A stretch of DNA of 7,837 nucleotides from Sphingobacteriales bacterium (GTDB lineage: Bacteria > Bacteroidota > Bacteroidia > Chitinophagales > UBA2359), in assembly GCA_016711295.1 (NCBI GenBank), contig JADJTE010000034.1:1-7837 (forward strand), written 5' to 3'. Position numbers and translations under genes: made by a program. Shown in pieces: positions 6,932 through 7,837 of the stretch (positions within the stretch are counted from its first letter, which is position 1; each line of letters starts with the position of its first letter). The notes beneath the pieces are model-generated. The model was not told where the DNA came from, ran no database searches, and was given only the letters and a program-made list of their open reading frames with translations.

Positions 6932-7381
6932 ATGAAAAATATCCTATTATCCCTCCTACTTTTTTTGCCTTTTTCCTTTGTTTATGGCAAAACATCCGTA
7001 TCTACAACTCCAAAATACGACAAAATTGTTTTTTCAAGTTCTTGGCATATGGGTAGGAGTAGAATACCCAATGGACAGGATTTCCAAAAAAACATCATAC
7101 TTAATGATGACAAAAGCATGATGGTGTCAACTAATGATATGGGTCAAGACACGTATTGTTATAGCCCCTATTTTCAAACAAAGGTGGGAATTATTAATAG
7201 CACCTTAGTGCAAGGTGTTGCCAATGGTGCGCTATTCAGGCAGATAAATACTACATTGAATAGTATTAATTGGGCTTCATGTAAACCCAAATGGGTCGCT
7301 ATGGGCGGGTTCGATGATGTAAGCTATGTAAAATATGTTTTTTGTTTTTTTTACAAAATGGCACTATTACACATACTATAA
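6932..7381 (+). CDS. Exported protein of unknown function, N-terminal part before a frameshift
   Basis: The frame opens with a clear signal peptide (MKNILLSLLLFLPFSFVYG, cleavage probably after Gly19 or nearby), then a mature part beginning KTSVSTTPKYDKIVFSSSWH. An in-frame TTG at 6908 is a less likely start because it would put 8 polar residues before the signal. Coding-like sequence runs to about 7340 (GGFDDVSYVKYVF). The last 15 or so residues, after the T tract, look like out-of-frame noise (CFFYKMALLHIL), while the -1 frame continues as good protein sequence into the next entry. The natural product is therefore probably longer than 149 residues. I do not recognise the family. The strand pattern recalls small Bacteroidota exported domains in which a basic beta strand, a helix (LFRQINTTLNSI) and further strands alternate, but that is only an impression. 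It lies 137 bases after the last in-frame stop of the protease gene, with no obvious terminator between. TATATTTC at 6886-6893 resembles a Bacteroidota -7 element, without a matching -33 element. Confidence 0.75.
   Translation: MKNILLSLLLFLPFSFVYGKTSVSTTPKYDKIVFSSSWHMGRSRIPNGQDFQKNIILNDDKSMMVSTNDMGQDTYCYSPYFQTKVGIINSTLVQGVANGALFRQINTTLNSINWASCKPKWVAMGGFDDVSYVKYVFCFFYKMALLHIL
7338..7352 (+). other. T6-G-T8 homopolymer tract at a frame break; possible slippery or phase-variable site
   Basis: Six T (7338-7343), one G and eight T (7345-7352) lie exactly where the good frame passes from codons starting at 7346, 7349 to codons starting at 7345, 7348, 7351. In the upstream frame the T8 run reads T TTT TTT, a valid phase for a -1 slippery heptamer. 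Adding one T would also fuse the two frames. No stable hairpin is evident in the following 50 bases, which weakens programmed frameshifting. Slipped-strand variation, a fixed mutation or a miscounted homopolymer fit equally well. Confidence 0.55.
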
Positions 7382-7383
7382 GC

Positions 7384-7837
7384 ATGAATCAATATGAGCT
7401 TAATGATAAACTAAAAAATCTTGTTCGCCTATTCGAGCGTCTTGATGAGACTATGTGTATTACCAAGCCTCACCCATTCTTATCTATTGAGGGCATAGAC
7501 TTATTTTATTTACGTTTTGGAAATTATACTTTTACTGCGAACAATAGTAGTACGGAAACCGATACTCCTCAAGAAATACGGTTGTTAAATACAGAAACAT
7601 ATTTATTATGGAACTATTTGCGCAAAGCAAAGATCATAGATGGCAATTTGGCGACGAAACAACTACCATATAAATACGACTATCATAGTATAGGTATTTG
7701 CAAGAATGACACACTTCTAAATGCCAATTTAAAAATAAACAATAAATGGGAAAATGTAAAAAAAGGCGAAACAGACGGTCGGCATTTTCGGTTTATAGCC
7801 GATTCGGGTACTGTGATTACGCTTGATATAGGGTTCA
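7384..7837 (+). CDS. Continuation of the exported protein in the -1 frame, open at window end
   Basis: From the T tract onward this frame reads FFLQNGTITHTISMNQYELN, then NDKLKNLVRLFERLDETM, and runs open for over 150 codons to the last base without a stop. The coordinates start at the first ATG (7384), but the frame is already protein-like from 7345, and no signal peptide or ribosome site precedes the ATG. It is therefore best read as the body of the protein begun at 6932, not a separate gene. The segment DKLKNLVRLFERLD should be an amphipathic helix. Later parts (FLSIEGIDLFYLRFGNYTFT, TETYLLWNYLRKAKII, FIADSGTVITLDIGF) alternate strands and helices. No catalytic motif is visible. The 3' end, and any sorting domain, lies beyond the window. 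I do not recognise the family. Confidence 0.7.
   Translation, partial: MNQYELNDKLKNLVRLFERLDETMCITKPHPFLSIEGIDLFYLRFGNYTFTANNSSTETDTPQEIRLLNTETYLLWNYLRKAKIIDGNLATKQLPYKYDYHSIGICKNDTLLNANLKINNKWENVKKGETDGRHFRFIADSGTVITLDIGF

Overview
The window looks like a piece of a Bacteroidota chromosome. Two reading frames end in a type A C-terminal sorting domain of the type IX secretion system (T9SS), a system confined to that phylum. There is also a secreted M43 (pappalysin/cytophagalysin-like) metalloprotease. The genes lack clear Shine-Dalgarno sites and have AT-rich leaders, which is also usual there. Nothing in the window fixes the genus. All recognisable genes lie on the + strand.

Layout. (1) 1-2091 is the 3' part of a large T9SS-exported protein, broken by many single-base frameshifts and some in-frame stops; protein-like sequence hops between all three forward frames up to a clean FPNP...KQIIKQ ending. 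(2) 2096-2575 is an intact small exported, probably lipid-anchored, cysteine-rich protein whose start lies 4 bases after the relic's stop. A strong hairpin follows at 2581-2636. (3) 2638-4745 is about 2.1 kb without a credible gene. It holds a possible 28-residue sorting-domain scrap, about 22 copies of a 65-bp or 83-bp tandem repeat, an internal 195-bp higher-order duplication, and two full plus several partial copies of a 130-150-bp module with inverted-repeat ends. (4) 4746-6737 encodes the M43 protease: signal peptide, peptidase, fibronectin type III, PPC-like domain and sorting domain. An in-frame TAG cuts the sorting domain 18 codons before its natural end. (5) 6932-7837 is an unrecognised exported protein whose frame breaks at a T6-G-T8 tract and continues in the -1 frame to the window edge.

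The genes look like an accessory, cell-surface region: at least four products carry export signals. Three of the four are interrupted: one heavily, one by a nonsense codon, and one by a homopolymer frameshift. This may be real decay or phase variation, or it may partly reflect assembly error; the sequence alone cannot decide. The most unusual structure is the repeat block immediately upstream of the protease gene. I found no RNA gene, CRISPR array, transposase or integrase.
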